Origin: Blautia luti
Lineage (GTDB): Bacteria; Bacillota; Clostridia; Lachnospirales; Lachnospiraceae
Reading direction: 5' to 3'
Assembly (NCBI RefSeq): GCF_013304735.1
Contig: NZ_JAAITI010000012.1
Location: 1 to 64,000, forward strand
DNA length: 64,000 nucleotides
In this document: positions 50,832-59,814 of the stretch, one piece after another
Numbering within the stretch: the stretch's first letter is position 1
Layout: each line of letters starts with the position of its first letter
Made by a program: the position numbers and the translations under genes
Notes under the pieces: generated by a model
What the model saw: only the letters and a program-made list of their open reading frames with translations
Told to the model about the DNA's origin: nothing
The model's database searches: none

Positions 50832-51554
50832 ATGGGAAATGAAATCGAAACATTACAGAAAATCATTGATGAGAGTGATAATATCGTGTTTTTTGGTGGA
50901 GCGGGAGTTTCCACAGAAAGCGGGATCCCGGATTTTCGAAGCCAGGACGGGCTGTATAACCAGAAATATGATTACCCGCCGGAGACGATCTTAAGCCATA
51001 CGTTTTTTATGCACAGACCTGAAGAATTTTTTAAATTTTACAGAGATAAGATGCTTTGCGATACTGCAAAACCCAATGCGGCACATCTGAAACTGGCAGA
51101 GATGGAGCAGGCAGGAAAGCTGAAAGCGGTGATCACTCAGAATATTGACAATCTTCATCAGATGGCAGGAAGCAAAAAAGTTCTGGAACTTCACGGAAGT
51201 GTTTACCGCAATCATTGTATGAAGTGTGGGAAATTCTATGATTTTAAGTATATGAAGGAGTCAGAAGGAGTTCCGAAATGTACCTGTGGTGGTATGATCA
51301 AACCGGATGTGGTTCTCTATGAGGAAGGTCTGGATGACTATACGATCCAGGAATCTGTAAGAGCAATTTCAGAGGCGGAGGTTCTGATCATCGGAGGAAC
51401 ATCCCTGGCTGTGTATCCGGCAGCAGGTCTGATCGATTATTTCAGGGGAAATCATCTGGTGGTGATCAACAAGGCGCCGACACCGAGAGACAAATATGCG
51501 GATCTTCTTATTAAAGAACCGATCGGAAAGGTGTTCTCTCAGATACGGATCTGA
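50832..51554 (+). CDS. cobB: Sir2-family NAD-dependent protein deacylase
   Basis: The 240-residue sirtuin removes acyl groups from lysines using NAD+. Motifs are complete: GAGVSTESGIPDFRS near 22-36, TQNIDNLHQMAG, the catalytic His in ELHGSVYRNHC, four zinc Cys in HCMKCGKFYDF and PKCTCGGM, and IIGGTSLAVYPA. It resembles the CobB/SrtN type. GGGAGGAAG precedes the ATG. It lies between sortase B and DUF951, a common order in this family of bacteria, though no functional link is evident. Confidence 0.95.
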   Translation: MGNEIETLQKIIDESDNIVFFGGAGVSTESGIPDFRSQDGLYNQKYDYPPETILSHTFFMHRPEEFFKFYRDKMLCDTAKPNAAHLKLAEMEQAGKLKAVITQNIDNLHQMAGSKKVLELHGSVYRNHCMKCGKFYDFKYMKESEGVPKCTCGGMIKPDVVLYEEGLDDYTIQESVRAISEAEVLIIGGTSLAVYPAAGLIDYFRGNHLVVINKAPTPRDKYADLLIKEPIGKVFSQIRI

Positions 51555-51568
51555 TAAACTGCATAGCA

Positions 51569-51617
51569 GTTATCCGGTGCAGGGCTACGTAGTGAATGCG
51601 GATATTTTTATCCGTTT
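51569..51617. repeat. Dispersed hairpin repeat, copy B
   Basis: Second copy of the element at 42552-42600, containing the identical GGATATTTTTATCCG block and the same left half with several changes. The core folds as CGGATA/TATCCG around T-rich bases. It lies between the sirtuin and DUF951 genes. Confidence 0.6.
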
Positions 51618-51657
51618 GACTAAAATATCCGGAAAAAAGAAAAATGAGGAGTATCAA

Positions 51658-51852
51658 ATGGGATTAAATTATGAAGTAGGAGATATTGTCACACTGAAGA
51701 AGGCGCACCCCTGTGGCAGCAAAGAATGGGAGATCCTTCGTGTAGGAGCGGATTTTCGTCTGAAATGCATGGGCTGCGGACATCAGATCATGGTGGCACG
51801 CAAGCTTGTGGAGAAAAATACACGAGATTTGAAAAAATTCGAAAAAAATTAA
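51658..51852 (+). CDS. DUF951 family protein
   Basis: The 64-residue basic protein shows the DUF951 pattern: YEVGDIVTLKKAHPCGSKEWEILRVGADFRLKCMGCGHQIMVAR. The three Cys and the His-Pro in HPCG..CMGCG suggest zinc or nucleic-acid binding, with an SH3-like barrel. The family is widespread in Firmicutes and often lies near rpsF or dnaB. The function is unknown. GAGGAG 9 nt before ATG 51658 fixes the start. The gene ends just before the rpsF promoter. Confidence 0.93.
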   Translation: MGLNYEVGDIVTLKKAHPCGSKEWEILRVGADFRLKCMGCGHQIMVARKLVEKNTRDLKKFEKN

Positions 51853-51860
51853 ATTTATGC

Positions 51861-51889
51861 TTTACATCACGGGAAAGATATGCTAGAAT
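51861..51889 (+). promoter_or_regulatory. Sigma-A promoter of rpsF-ssb-rpsR
   Basis: TTTACA (51861-51866), a 17-nt spacer and TAGAAT (51884-51889). In the leader of about 70 nt, GCTCTTTG (51918-51925) pairs with CAAAGGGC (51931-51938) around ACAGG, a small hairpin just before the ribosome binding site. It could bind S6:S18, but the known S6 leader motif was not recognised. Confidence 0.8.
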
Positions 51890-51967
51890 CAACAATCGTG
51901 ATATATTTCATATCCTTGCTCTTTGACAGGCAAAGGGCCAAAAGACCATAAGGAGGTTAAGACAAGC

Positions 51968-52255
51968 ATGAACAAGTACGAGTTAGCATTAGTTGTGAGC
52001 GCTAAGCTTGAGGACGAAGCACGTGACGCTGTAGTTGAGAAAGCAAAAAGCTATATTACACGTTACAACGGCGTGATCACAGAAGTTGAAGAATGGGGTA
52101 AGAAGAAATTAGCTTACGAGATTCAGAAAATGCATGAAGGCTTCTACTATTTTATTCAGTTTGAAGCAGATTCTCAGTGCCCAGCGGAGATCGAGAGACA
52201 TGTCCGCATCATGGACAATGTATTAAGATACCTGGTTGTCAAGAAAGAGGCATAA
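51968..52255 (+). CDS. rpsF: Ribosomal protein S6
   Basis: The 95-residue protein of the small ribosomal subunit binds S18 and the central domain of 16S rRNA. The sequence MNKYELALVVSAKLEDEAR, EWGKKKLAYEIQKMHEGFYYFIQFEA and the basic end match bS6. ATG 51968 follows AGGAGG with a slightly long spacing of about 10 nt; earlier in-frame starts overlap the promoter leader. First gene of the conserved rpsF-ssb-rpsR operon. Confidence 0.97.
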   Translation: MNKYELALVVSAKLEDEARDAVVEKAKSYITRYNGVITEVEEWGKKKLAYEIQKMHEGFYYFIQFEADSQCPAEIERHVRIMDNVLRYLVVKKEA

Positions 52256-52335
52256 TTTTTGCAGCGGATTTTCGAAAACACCATTAAGAACCTGTTCAGT
52301 TAAGTGAAATCTGAGATCATAAGAGAGGTAGAACG

Positions 52336-52794
52336 ATGAACAAAGTAATATTAATGGGACGCTTGACAAGAGATCCTGAGGTAAGATATTCCGCAGGAGA
52401 AAATGCCCTGGCAATCGCCAGATATACACTGGCAGTTGACCGCAGATTCCGTCGTGACGGAGAGGCAAGTGCAGATTTTATCAACTGTGTTTCTTTCGGA
52501 CGTACAGCAGAGTTTGCGGAAAAGTATTTCAGACAGGGACTGAAAATTGCAGTTACGGGACGTATCCAGACAGGAAGTTATACGAACCGTGAGGGACAGA
52601 AGGTTTATACGACAGAGGTTGTTGTTGAGGATCAGGAGTTTGCTGAGAGCAAAGCATCAAGCGACAGCTATGCAGCATCTCATCCGAGAACAGAAGCAGC
52701 ACCTGCACCGTCTATGCCGAGTCCGAGCGCAGCAAGCGCCGACGGCTTCATGAATATTCCAGATGGAATTGATGAGGAGCTGCCGTTCAACTAG
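52336..52794 (+). CDS. ssb: Single-stranded DNA-binding protein
   Basis: The 152-residue tetrameric protein coats single-stranded DNA in replication and repair. An OB fold covers residues 1-108 (MNKVILMGRLTRDPEVRYS, INCVSFGRTAEFAEKYFRQGLKIAVTGRIQTGSY). A Ser/Ala/Pro-rich linker leads to the conserved acidic tip DEELPFN, which binds partner proteins. Its place between rpsF and rpsR marks it as the main chromosomal copy. Confidence 0.97.
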   Translation: MNKVILMGRLTRDPEVRYSAGENALAIARYTLAVDRRFRRDGEASADFINCVSFGRTAEFAEKYFRQGLKIAVTGRIQTGSYTNREGQKVYTTEVVVEDQEFAESKASSDSYAASHPRTEAAPAPSMPSPSAASADGFMNIPDGIDEELPFN

Positions 52795-52842
52795 AACATC
52801 TGATCAAGACAGATGAGACGAATAAGATAGGAGGAAACAATC

Positions 52843-53106
52843 ATGGCTTACAATAGAGGCGAGAGACCAGATTCTCCGATGAAGAGAAGAGGCGGACGCA
52901 GAAGAAAAAAAGTTTGTGTATTCTGCGGTAAAGAGAATAACGAGATCGATTACAAGGATGTAGCAAAGTTAAGAAAGTATGTTTCCGAGAGAGGTAAAAT
53001 TCTCCCGAGAAGAATTACAGGTAACTGCGCGAAACATCAGAGAGCGCTGACAGTTGCTGTTAAGAGAGCACGTCATATGTCCCTGATGCCATACGTTCAG
53101 GACTAA
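52843..53106 (+). CDS. rpsR: Ribosomal protein S18
   Basis: This 87-residue basic protein binds S6 in the platform of the small subunit. Conserved features include [44 protein letters not shown] and LMPYV near the end. It has two Cys in CVFCG plus one later Cys (NCAKHQ), typical of the zinc-linked form. Final gene of the operon; a terminator follows. Confidence 0.97.
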   Translation: MAYNRGERPDSPMKRRGGRRRKKVCVFCGKENNEIDYKDVAKLRKYVSERGKILPRRITGNCAKHQRALTVAVKRARHMSLMPYVQD

Positions 53107-53118
53107 TTCCGATTATCC

Positions 53119-53176
53119 ACAGGGTCGTTGTCAGACAGATGAGCAGTCATCTGAATGACAGCGGCCCTGTTTTTTG
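53119..53176 (+). terminator. Terminator after rpsR
   Basis: ACAGGG and TGTCA segments pair with TGACA and CCCTGT across a long stem, followed by TTTTTTGTTTT. The gap up to gdpP (53177-53351) contains a TATAAT at 53300 with no good -35 box and otherwise nothing recognisable. Confidence 0.88.
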
Positions 53177-53351
53177 TTTTCGGTGATAATAAAAAATTAT
53201 AAAAAAAAAGCTGTTGCTGGCTGCAGGAGGAGTAATGATGGTGGATCGTCAGATATAACAGATTTTATCATAACTATGGAATTATAATAAGAAATCTGGT
53301 ATAATAATAGATAACTTGTGGTTTTTATTACGTTGAGAACAGGAAAAAGCA

Positions 53352-55400
53352 ATGAACAACAAAGTCAAATTTAAAGGGCCTATGAAACACTTCATGCGCT
53401 GGCCACTGTATCTTTCGGTTCTGGTGGTGCTGCTGGATCTGCTGGTGTTTATTGTAAGTGTGAAGGCCGGAATTCTGGTGTCTGTAGGTACTGTTATTTA
53501 TATTTTTATCGCAGTACAGCTTTTCCGATATCACAAACCGCTGATCATCAATGACATGATCGCATTTGCCAATCAATATGATGTGGTGGAAAAGAGGATG
53601 CTGGAAGAACTGGCGCTTCCCTATGCCATTATGGACATGGAAGGCCGAATGATCTGGTCCAACCGTATTTTTTCGGAGATCACGGGTAGAGATCAGTTCT
53701 ATAAAAAAAATATCAGCACAGTTTTTCCGGACATTACTCCGGACAAGCTCCCGGTGGCCGATGAGCTGGAAATTTCCGAGATGAGTACACATTTCGGGGA
53801 CCGGATCTACCGGGTATCCATGCAGAGGGTGACTATGGGAGAAGTGGTGAGTCATGCAGATATTCTGGAGGATATGTCCCAGAATGTCAGTCTGATTGCC
53901 ATGTATCTTTATGATGAGACAGAGCTTAAGGAATACATTCAGAAGAATGAAGACAATAAGCTTGTGGTGGCGCTGGCTTATCTGGATAATTATGAGGAAG
54001 CTCTTGAGAGCGTGGAGGATGTGCGGAGATCTCTTCTGATTGCATTGATCGACCGTAAGATCACGAAGTATTTTTCCAACTTTGACGGCCTTGTGAAAAA
54101 GCTTGAGAAAGATAAATATCTTCTGATCATGCGCCAGAGTTCGCTGGAAACTTTGAAGGAACAGAGATTCCATATTCTGGATGAGGTGAAGACTGTTAAC
54201 ATCGGAAATGAGATGGCAGTAACCTTAAGTATTGGAATAGGTCTGAATGCTTCCACTTATATTCAGAATTATGAGTATGCCAGAATTGCCATTGAGATGG
54301 CACTGGGACGTGGCGGCGATCAGGTAGTAATCAAAAATGGCAATAATATCACCTACATTGGCGGCAAGGCTCAGCAGATGGAGAAGTCCACCCGTGTGAA
54401 GGCCCGTGTGAAAGCTCAGGCACTGAAGGAATTTATGAGCACCAAGGATCGTGTGGTCGTTATGGGCCATAAGATCACCGATGTGGATGCGCTGGGAGCA
54501 GGAATTGGTATTTATCGCGCAGGTAAGACTCTTGGCAAGCCGGTGCATATTGTAATTAACGATCCGACAACATCCATCCGTCCACTGATGAGTGGCTTTA
54601 TGGAGAATCCGGATTATGAGCCGTCCATGTTTGTGGACAGCAACCAGGCCAAGGAACTGGTAGATAACAATACGGTAGTAATCGTGGTGGATACCAACAA
54701 ACCAAGTTATACGGAGTGCCAGGATCTTCTCTATATGACAAAGACCATCGTGGTACTGGATCATCACCGCCGTGGCAGTGAGGTGATTCAGAATGCAGTT
54801 CTTTCCTATGTGGAGCCATATGCATCTTCAAGCTGCGAAATGATCGCGGAGATCCTGCAGTATTTTGCGGATGGACTGAAGCTTCGCAGCATTGAGGCGG
54901 ACTGTATTTATGCGGGTATTATGATAGATACCAACAACTTTACAACAAGGGCAGGTGTACGTACCTTTGAGGCTGCGGCATTCCTGCGAAGATGCGGGGC
55001 GGATGTGACACGTGTACGTAAGATGCTCCGTGACAATATTGATTCCTATAAGGCAAGAGCGGAGGCTGTCCGTACTGCTGAGATCTACCGGGATTATTTT
55101 GCCATTGCAAGATGCCCAAGTGAAGGTCTGGAAAGCCCTACTGTTGTAGGTGCACAGGCGGCCAATGAGCTTCTTAACATTGCCGGAGTCAAGGCATCTT
55201 TTGTTCTTACCAGCTATAATAACGAGGTTTACATCAGTGCCAGAGCCATTGATGAAGTCAATGTCCAGGTTATGATGGAACGGATGGGCGGCGGCGGACA
55301 TCTGAATATTGCCGGCGCACAGGTGAAGGACACCATGGATGAGACCGAGAGAATGCTGAAAGAAATTATAGACCAGTTATATCAGGAAGGGGACAAATAG
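53352..55400 (+). CDS. gdpP: GdpP-type cyclic-di-AMP phosphodiesterase
   Basis: The 682-residue membrane protein lowers c-di-AMP levels. Two membrane helices (about 17-60) lead to a degenerate PAS domain (about 85-165), a GGDEF-like domain lacking the GGDEF motif (about 175-310), a DHH domain (about 345-500) with [22 protein letters not shown] and LDHHRRG, and a DHHA1 domain ending [12 protein letters not shown]. Length and order match GdpP. c-di-AMP controls potassium, wall strength and beta-lactam tolerance. It is followed after 2 nt by rplI. The ribosome binding site (AGGAAAAAG) is modest. Confidence 0.95.
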   Translation: MNNKVKFKGPMKHFMRWPLYLSVLVVLLDLLVFIVSVKAGILVSVGTVIYIFIAVQLFRYHKPLIINDMIAFANQYDVVEKRMLEELALPYAIMDMEGRMIWSNRIFSEITGRDQFYKKNISTVFPDITPDKLPVADELEISEMSTHFGDRIYRVSMQRVTMGEVVSHADILEDMSQNVSLIAMYLYDETELKEYIQKNEDNKLVVALAYLDNYEEALESVEDVRRSLLIALIDRKITKYFSNFDGLVKKLEKDKYLLIMRQSSLETLKEQRFHILDEVKTVNIGNEMAVTLSIGIGLNASTYIQNYEYARIAIEMALGRGGDQVVIKNGNNITYIGGKAQQMEKSTRVKARVKAQALKEFMSTKDRVVVMGHKITDVDALGAGIGIYRAGKTLGKPVHIVINDPTTSIRPLMSGFMENPDYEPSMFVDSNQAKELVDNNTVVIVVDTNKPSYTECQDLLYMTKTIVVLDHHRRGSEVIQNAVLSYVEPYASSSCEMIAEILQYFADGLKLRSIEADCIYAGIMIDTNNFTTRAGVRTFEAAAFLRRCGADVTRVRKMLRDNIDSYKARAEAVRTAEIYRDYFAIARCPSEGLESPTVVGAQAANELLNIAGVKASFVLTSYNNEVYISARAIDEVNVQVMMERMGGGGHLNIAGAQVKDTMDETERMLKEIIDQLYQEGDK

Positions 55401-55402
55401 AA

Positions 55403-55849
55403 ATGAAAGTAATTCTTCTGGAAGATGTAAAATCCCTGGGAAAAAAGGGACAGATCGTAAATGTAAGTGACGGATATGCAAGAAACATGATCCTGCCGAA
55501 AAAACTTGGTGTTGAGGCTACCTCCAAGAACCTCAATGATCTGAAACTCCGTAAGGCAAATGAGGAAAAGGTTGCACAGGAGAACCTGGACGCTGCCAAG
55601 GCATTTGCAGAGGAGCTTTCCACAAAAGAGATCATCCTGACCCTGAAAGTGGGCGAGGGTGGAAGAACATTTGGTTCTGTATCCTCCAAGGAAATCTCAG
55701 AGGCAGCCAAGAAACAGCTGAATCTGGATATTGATAAGAAAAAACTTCAGCTGGAGAATCCGATCCGTAATCTGGGGGTTACCAACGTTCCGGTACGTCT
55801 CCATCCAAAGGTAACCGGAAGTCTCAAGGTCTGGGTAAAAGAGGCGTAA
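55403..55849 (+). CDS. rplI: Ribosomal protein L9
   Basis: The 148-residue protein of the large subunit has two globular domains joined by a long helix. The start [34 protein letters not shown] is near-canonical; the central helix and the C-terminal rRNA-binding domain (VKEA end) fit. Second gene of the conserved gdpP-rplI-dnaB group, with AGGAAGGGG upstream. Confidence 0.97.
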   Translation: MKVILLEDVKSLGKKGQIVNVSDGYARNMILPKKLGVEATSKNLNDLKLRKANEEKVAQENLDAAKAFAEELSTKEIILTLKVGEGGRTFGSVSSKEISEAAKKQLNLDIDKKKLQLENPIRNLGVTNVPVRLHPKVTGSLKVWVKEA

Positions 55850-55852
55850 TCA

Positions 55853-57181
55853 ATGGAAGAGGCACTGATCAAGAGGATTCTTCCTCACAGTATTGAGGCA
55901 GAGCAGTCAGTGATCGGTTCCATGATTCTGGACCGTGATGCGATTCTTGTGGCTTCTGAGATTCTGACCAGTGATGATTTCTATCAGAAACAGTATGGTA
56001 TTATCTTTGATGCCATGGTAGAACTCTGTAATGAAGGACAGCCGGTAGATCTGATCACGTTGCAGAACCGTCTCAAGGAGAAAGAACTCCCGCCGGACAT
56101 CAGCAGTATGGAATATGTCCGTGATCTGATTGCTGCAGTTCCTACCTCTGCCAATGTAAAATATTATGCCAATATTGTCAGTGAAAAGGCAGTTCTCCGC
56201 CGGCTGATCCGGACTACGGAAGAAGTCGCCAATGCCTGCTATCTGGAAAAAGACAGCACGGAGACCATTCTTGAGGAATCCGAAAAAAAGCTGTTCAACA
56301 TCCTGCAGAGAACAAACGGCAGTGATTATGTACCGATCCAGCAGGTTGTATTAAATGCAGTCAGCAACATTGAGAAGGCTTCCAAGCTGAAAGGTTCGGT
56401 AACCGGAATTCCAACCGGATTTGTAGATCTGGATTATAAGACCTCCGGTATGCATGCGTCCGATCTTGTACTGATTGCGGCGCGACCTTCCATGGGAAAA
56501 ACGGCATTTGTACTGAATATTGCTCAGTATATGGCGTTTCGTAAAGATGTGACCGTGGCGATCTTCAGTCTGGAGATGTCCAAGGAGCAGCTGGTAAATC
56601 GTCTTCTTGCCATGGAATCTCATGTGGATTCCCAGAATCTTCGTACCGGAAATCTGAAAGATGAGGACTGGACGAAGCTGGTGGAAGGCGCGGATATTAT
56701 CGGCGGTTCCAATCTTATCATTGACGATACACCTGGAATTTCCATTGCGGAACTTCGATCCAAATGCAGGAAATATAAGCTGGAGCACAATCTTGGAATC
56801 ATCATGATTGATTACCTGCAGCTGATGAGCGGAAGCGGAAAATCCGACTCCAGGCAGCAGGAGATTTCCGATATTTCAAGATCTCTGAAAGCATTGGCAA
56901 GAGAGATCGATGTGCCGGTGATTGCGTTATCCCAGCTGAGCCGAGCCGTAGAGCAGAGACCGGATCACAGGCCGATGCTCTCCGACCTTCGAGAGTCCGG
57001 AGCCATTGAGCAGGATGCGGATGTGGTCATGTTCATTTATCGAGATGATTATTACCACAAAGATACCGAGAAGAAAGACATTGCGGAGATCATCATAGCC
57101 AAGCAAAGAAACGGCCCCATCGGAACCGTAGAACTGGTATGGCTGCCAAGATACACCCAGTTTGTAAATATGAAAAAGTAG
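55853..57181 (+). CDS. dnaB: Replicative DNA helicase DnaB
   Basis: The 442-residue hexameric helicase unwinds DNA at the replication fork. An N-terminal primase-interacting domain (about 1-140: PHSIEAEQSVIGSMI) and a RecA-like motor (about 180-442) with Walker A ARPSMGKTAF near 212, Walker B LGIIMIDYLQLM, QLSRAVEQRPDHRPMLSDLRESGAIEQDAD and the Arg finger in AKQRNGPIG are complete. No intein is present. It starts 3 nt after rplI and ends at a terminator. Confidence 0.98.
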   Translation: MEEALIKRILPHSIEAEQSVIGSMILDRDAILVASEILTSDDFYQKQYGIIFDAMVELCNEGQPVDLITLQNRLKEKELPPDISSMEYVRDLIAAVPTSANVKYYANIVSEKAVLRRLIRTTEEVANACYLEKDSTETILEESEKKLFNILQRTNGSDYVPIQQVVLNAVSNIEKASKLKGSVTGIPTGFVDLDYKTSGMHASDLVLIAARPSMGKTAFVLNIAQYMAFRKDVTVAIFSLEMSKEQLVNRLLAMESHVDSQNLRTGNLKDEDWTKLVEGADIIGGSNLIIDDTPGISIAELRSKCRKYKLEHNLGIIMIDYLQLMSGSGKSDSRQQEISDISRSLKALAREIDVPVIALSQLSRAVEQRPDHRPMLSDLRESGAIEQDADVVMFIYRDDYYHKDTEKKDIAEIIIAKQRNGPIGTVELVWLPRYTQFVNMKK

Positions 57182-57202
57182 AGCCGTGCAGACGGAAAAA
57201 TG

Positions 57203-57254
57203 AAATGCTGTCAGGATGAACACTTGTATTTAGCCTGACAGCATTTTGTTTTTC
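57203..57254 (+). terminator. Terminator after dnaB
   Basis: AAATGCTGTCAGG pairs perfectly with CCTGACAGCATTT, followed by TGTTTTTC. Confidence 0.92.
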
Positions 57255-57262
57255 AGGCTATA

Positions 57263-57320
57263 GGGCGAAGCCCCACATCGAGCGGCCTTTGGACGCGAGA
57301 TGTGTAGCACGGCGGGGTTC
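57263..57320. other. Compact structured DNA/RNA element of unknown class
   Basis: GGGCGAAGCCC (57263-57273) forms a small hairpin, and GAAGCCCC can alternatively pair with GGGGTTC at 57314-57320. Between them CATC-GA-GCG-G-CC (57276-57287) mirrors GG-A-CGC-GA-GATG (57291-57302) around a TTT loop. All Watson-Crick blocks match and the unpaired positions are GA opposite GA and G opposite A, the pattern of tandem sheared G-A pairs in folded RNA. It is distinct from the dnaB terminator and from the merR promoter. The class is not recognised. Confidence 0.45.
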
Positions 57321-57382
57321 CGTATGTCAGTAAATCTCTGCTGATAAGTCACATCCGGTAAAATTATGTCAACCGATTCTTC

Positions 57383-57412
57383 TTGCCATTTCCAGACCCC
57401 ATGGGTTATACT
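57383..57412 (+). promoter_or_regulatory. Promoter of the merR-like gene
   Basis: TTGCCA (57383-57388), an 18-nt spacer and TATACT (57407-57412), about 42 nt before the start codon. Confidence 0.65.
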
Positions 57413-57454
57413 GTAGACAGCAACAGTGAATCTCTATACAAGGGGGCGTTCACG

Positions 57455-58033
57455 ATGGAGAAAAGATACACGGTGAGACAGGCTGTAACAATGACAGGCG
57501 TGAAATCTTATGTTCTGCGGTACTGGGAGGAAGAACTGGATCTTCGGATCGGGCGCAATGAACTGGGACACCGCTATTATACACCGTTTGATATCCAGCT
57601 TTTTCTTAAAATAAACGAGTTGAAAAATAGAGGCCTTCAGCTGAAAGCAATCCGCACACTGATTCCTCAGGAAGCGAGAAATACGCATACATCAGATCTT
57701 GCGGAAGCCGGTACCGAAATTCTGGACGGAGAAGCAGTTGAGATTGAAGATATTCCGATAAGAGCTCCGGAAGAGGCCGAAGAAATGTTTGAGGAGAAAC
57801 AGGAGACGGAAACGGCAAAAGTAAAAGAGAACGGCGAGGATAATAAAAAGATCCTGGAATTTCAGGAAATTCTGGAACGTCTGATCCATGAGGAAATGCA
57901 GAGGAAAAAAGAAGGAGAATACCGGTGCCGTTCACTGGATGAAGCTATCCGAAAGAAGCAGCAGGCAAGAAGAGAAGCGGCAGCTTCCTGTGAGGGAAAA
58001 AAGAATAAAAGAAACAGAAAAGGCTGCCGGTAA
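57455..58033 (+). CDS. MerR-type DNA-binding protein
   Basis: The 192-residue protein has an N-terminal MerR-like winged helix (about 1-70): RYTVRQAVTMTGVKSYVLRYWEEE, LGHRYYTPFDIQLFLKINELKNRGLQLKAIR. The rest is acidic, then a coiled region and a strongly basic tail (RKKQQARREAA...KKNKRNRKG). No ligand-binding Cys pattern is seen. The arrangement (short MerR head, coiled tail) recalls RacA-like or spore-gene regulators of Firmicutes rather than metal sensors, but this is weak. AGGGGG about 9 nt upstream supports ATG 57455; the longer in-frame start at 57383 lies inside the promoter. Confidence 0.8.
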   Translation: MEKRYTVRQAVTMTGVKSYVLRYWEEELDLRIGRNELGHRYYTPFDIQLFLKINELKNRGLQLKAIRTLIPQEARNTHTSDLAEAGTEILDGEAVEIEDIPIRAPEEAEEMFEEKQETETAKVKENGEDNKKILEFQEILERLIHEEMQRKKEGEYRCRSLDEAIRKKQQARREAAASCEGKKNKRNRKGCR

Positions 58034-58043
58034 ACCGGCAGCC
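58022..58043 (+). terminator. Stem-loop at the end of the merR-like gene
   Basis: GGCTGCCGG pairs perfectly with CCGGCAGCC around TAAA, which contains the stop codon. The tail TCATTCATTA is poor in T; it may also act for the convergent ferredoxin transcript. Confidence 0.6.
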
Positions 58044-58079
58044 TCATTCATTACGGTAGCTTGTTAAGCTAATGGTGCA

Positions 58080-58265
<186 letters not shown>

Positions 58266-58311
58266 TTAAAATGGTGTATTGTATGTATCCCCTACCAGGG
58301 ATTCTATTCCC

Positions 58312-58340
58312 ATTCTAATATATCTGTTTAAAGAATACAA
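58312..58340 (-). promoter_or_regulatory. Sigma-A promoter of the ferredoxin gene
   Basis: On the minus strand TTGTAT (58340-58335), a 17-nt spacer and TAGAAT (58317-58312), giving a leader of about 55 nt. Confidence 0.8.
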
Positions 58341-58411
58341 GTACAAATTTATATACAAAATAAAAATAAGGAAACCAATGTAATACGATAAGGAAAGGGA
58401 TGAGGAAAGCG

Positions 58412-58440
58412 TTGATTCCGGCCAGGTTTCGTATTATAAT
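58412..58440 (+). promoter_or_regulatory. Sigma-A promoter of the DUF1858 gene
   Basis: TTGATT (58412-58417), a 17-nt spacer and TATAAT (58435-58440). Confidence 0.8.
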
Positions 58441-58500
58441 AACAGAACGGAATGGAAACATCAGAAACATTTCGATAAATCAGTAAAGGAGAATACAATC

Positions 58501-58701
58501 ATGGCAAAGGTTACAAAGAGCATGCTGATCGGAGAACTTCTCACAGTAGATCCGAATATTGCACCAATCCTGATGAGAGCAGGAATGCATTGCCTTGGAT
58601 GCCCGTCTTCTCAGATGGAGTCTCTGGAAGAGGCAGCTATGGTTCATGGACTGGACGCTGACGTTCTCGTAGCACAGATCAATGATTTTCTTGGTGAGTA
58701 A
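58501..58701 (+). CDS. DUF1858 family protein
   Basis: The 66-residue protein matches DUF1858: [42 protein letters not shown]. The HCLGC motif has two Cys next to a His and is close to the ScdA/RIC N-terminal domain, which takes part in iron-sulfur repair. Members are common in anaerobes. An iron-sulfur or redox role is likely but unproven. It has its own promoter and lies opposite a ferredoxin gene, with a shared bidirectional terminator downstream. Confidence 0.93.
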   Translation: MAKVTKSMLIGELLTVDPNIAPILMRAGMHCLGCPSSQMESLEEAAMVHGLDADVLVAQINDFLGE

Positions 58702-58721
58702 GCAGCATCTGCTGTTTTACT

Positions 58722-58798
58722 GAAAAAAAAGACCGCTGTTGGAAATATGGATCAATCAAAGCAAGGATGATCGTATTTCTGACAGCGGTTTATTTTTT
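58722..58798. terminator. Bidirectional terminator between DUF1858 and mecA
   Basis: ACCGCTGT (58732-58739) pairs with ACAGCGGT (58782-58789) around a loop of about 42 nt. An A8 run on the left and a T-rich run on the right give a U tail to both transcripts. Confidence 0.7.
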
Positions 58799-58801
58799 TA
58801 T

Positions 58802-59563
58802 TTAAAGTTCGAGAAGTTTCTGAAGTGCATTCTCCGCAATCAGGGTGCCATGTTCCCGAAGGTAGGCTTCCCCGGCAGGAGTAAATGCACGGCCAACTCC
58901 ATACTCAGAAAGAATGTTGCATACTTTGTTGAATTCTTCCGGTGTGCAGTCAGACTGGTGAAGAACCAGCTGATATCCTCCGTCTTCCCCTTCACGGTAA
59001 AGAGTATTGTTTCCGGTAAAGAAACCGTTCATTCCATGAGAAGCGGCGATGACATCGTCAAGTCCTGGGAAGGAATACAGACGGATCAGCCGTATAGAAT
59101 TCTCGGAAGCCTGTGAAGCGTCCGGGTTTTCCGGATTCTGTGCTGCTGGTTCGGATTTCTTTTCTTCCGGTTTCTGCGGGAGATTTTTGAGTTTGGATTC
59201 GCAGAGCTTCTGGAAAATATCAATGATATTATCGGCTCCATCGATCTCAACAGTATCTGCTGGTTTATTTCCTTTAAAAGGAGCAAATTTGGAAAAACGG
59301 GTATCCAGTTCTTCCGGATCTTCCACCTTGGTGATGATGAGGATGACGCTTTCTGCGCTTACGGGGATCGCTTCGATCATCAGCGGAATGTTATCAGCTT
59401 CAAAACCAAACTGTATCTGAGCCTGCTGCATCATGTCACGGAAGAGCCGTTTGGCTTTCTCGGTACCGTAAGCAAGTTCACTGATACGGATCTGATGGCT
59501 GTCCAGATCTTCCTTCGTCAGTGTGCAGCGGATCTGATTGTCGTTGATCTTTTCTATTTTCAT
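58802..59563 (-). CDS. mecA: MecA-type ClpC adaptor protein
   Basis: The 253-residue protein fits the MecA/YpbH adaptor family: N-terminal substrate-binding part MKIEKINDNQIRCTLTKEDLDSHQIRISELAYGTEKAKRLFRDMM, a Pro/Glu/Ser-rich linker (about 125-160) and the C-terminal ClpC-binding domain with RLYSFPGLDDVIAASHGMN and HQSDCTPEEFNKVCNILSEYG. MecA hands substrates to the ClpCP protease and, in Bacillus, controls competence and sporulation. AGGATG sits about 8 nt before the start at 59563; a longer in-frame start at 59584 lacks a site. Confidence 0.92.
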   Translation of the reverse strand: MKIEKINDNQIRCTLTKEDLDSHQIRISELAYGTEKAKRLFRDMMQQAQIQFGFEADNIPLMIEAIPVSAESVILIITKVEDPEELDTRFSKFAPFKGNKPADTVEIDGADNIIDIFQKLCESKLKNLPQKPEEKKSEPAAQNPENPDASQASENSIRLIRLYSFPGLDDVIAASHGMNGFFTGNNTLYREGEDGGYQLVLHQSDCTPEEFNKVCNILSEYGVGRAFTPAGEAYLREHGTLIAENALQKLLEL

Positions 59564-59608
59564 ATAATCACATCCTATGGTCAATAAATTTAATCTTTTA
59601 CATACTGT

Positions 59609-59638
59609 ATTATATAACAGCTATACACAAGATGTAAA
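59609..59638 (-). promoter_or_regulatory. Sigma-A promoter of mecA
   Basis: On the minus strand TTTACA (59638-59633), an 18-nt spacer and TATAAT (59614-59609). Confidence 0.75.
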
Positions 59639-59709
59639 GATGCATATCAATGGGAAAAAAGAAAATTCCGGGATAAAAATAAAAAAAATTTTATAATTGA
59701 ACAAAAGGC

Positions 59710-59737
59710 TTGCATCTGAAAAGAAAAAAGGTATAAT
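59710..59737 (+). promoter_or_regulatory. Promoter with a long leader before the 59971 gene
   Basis: TTGCAT (59710-59715), a 16-nt spacer and TATAAT (59732-59737). The transcript would have about 225 nt before the next reading frame. Confidence 0.6.
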
Positions 59738-59814
59738 AAAAACAGAAAAGCTGCAAGATCTGTAAAAGCAGTAAGAGAACAAAGATAACTTAAAGTCATA
59801 CTTTTTCTGAAGAT

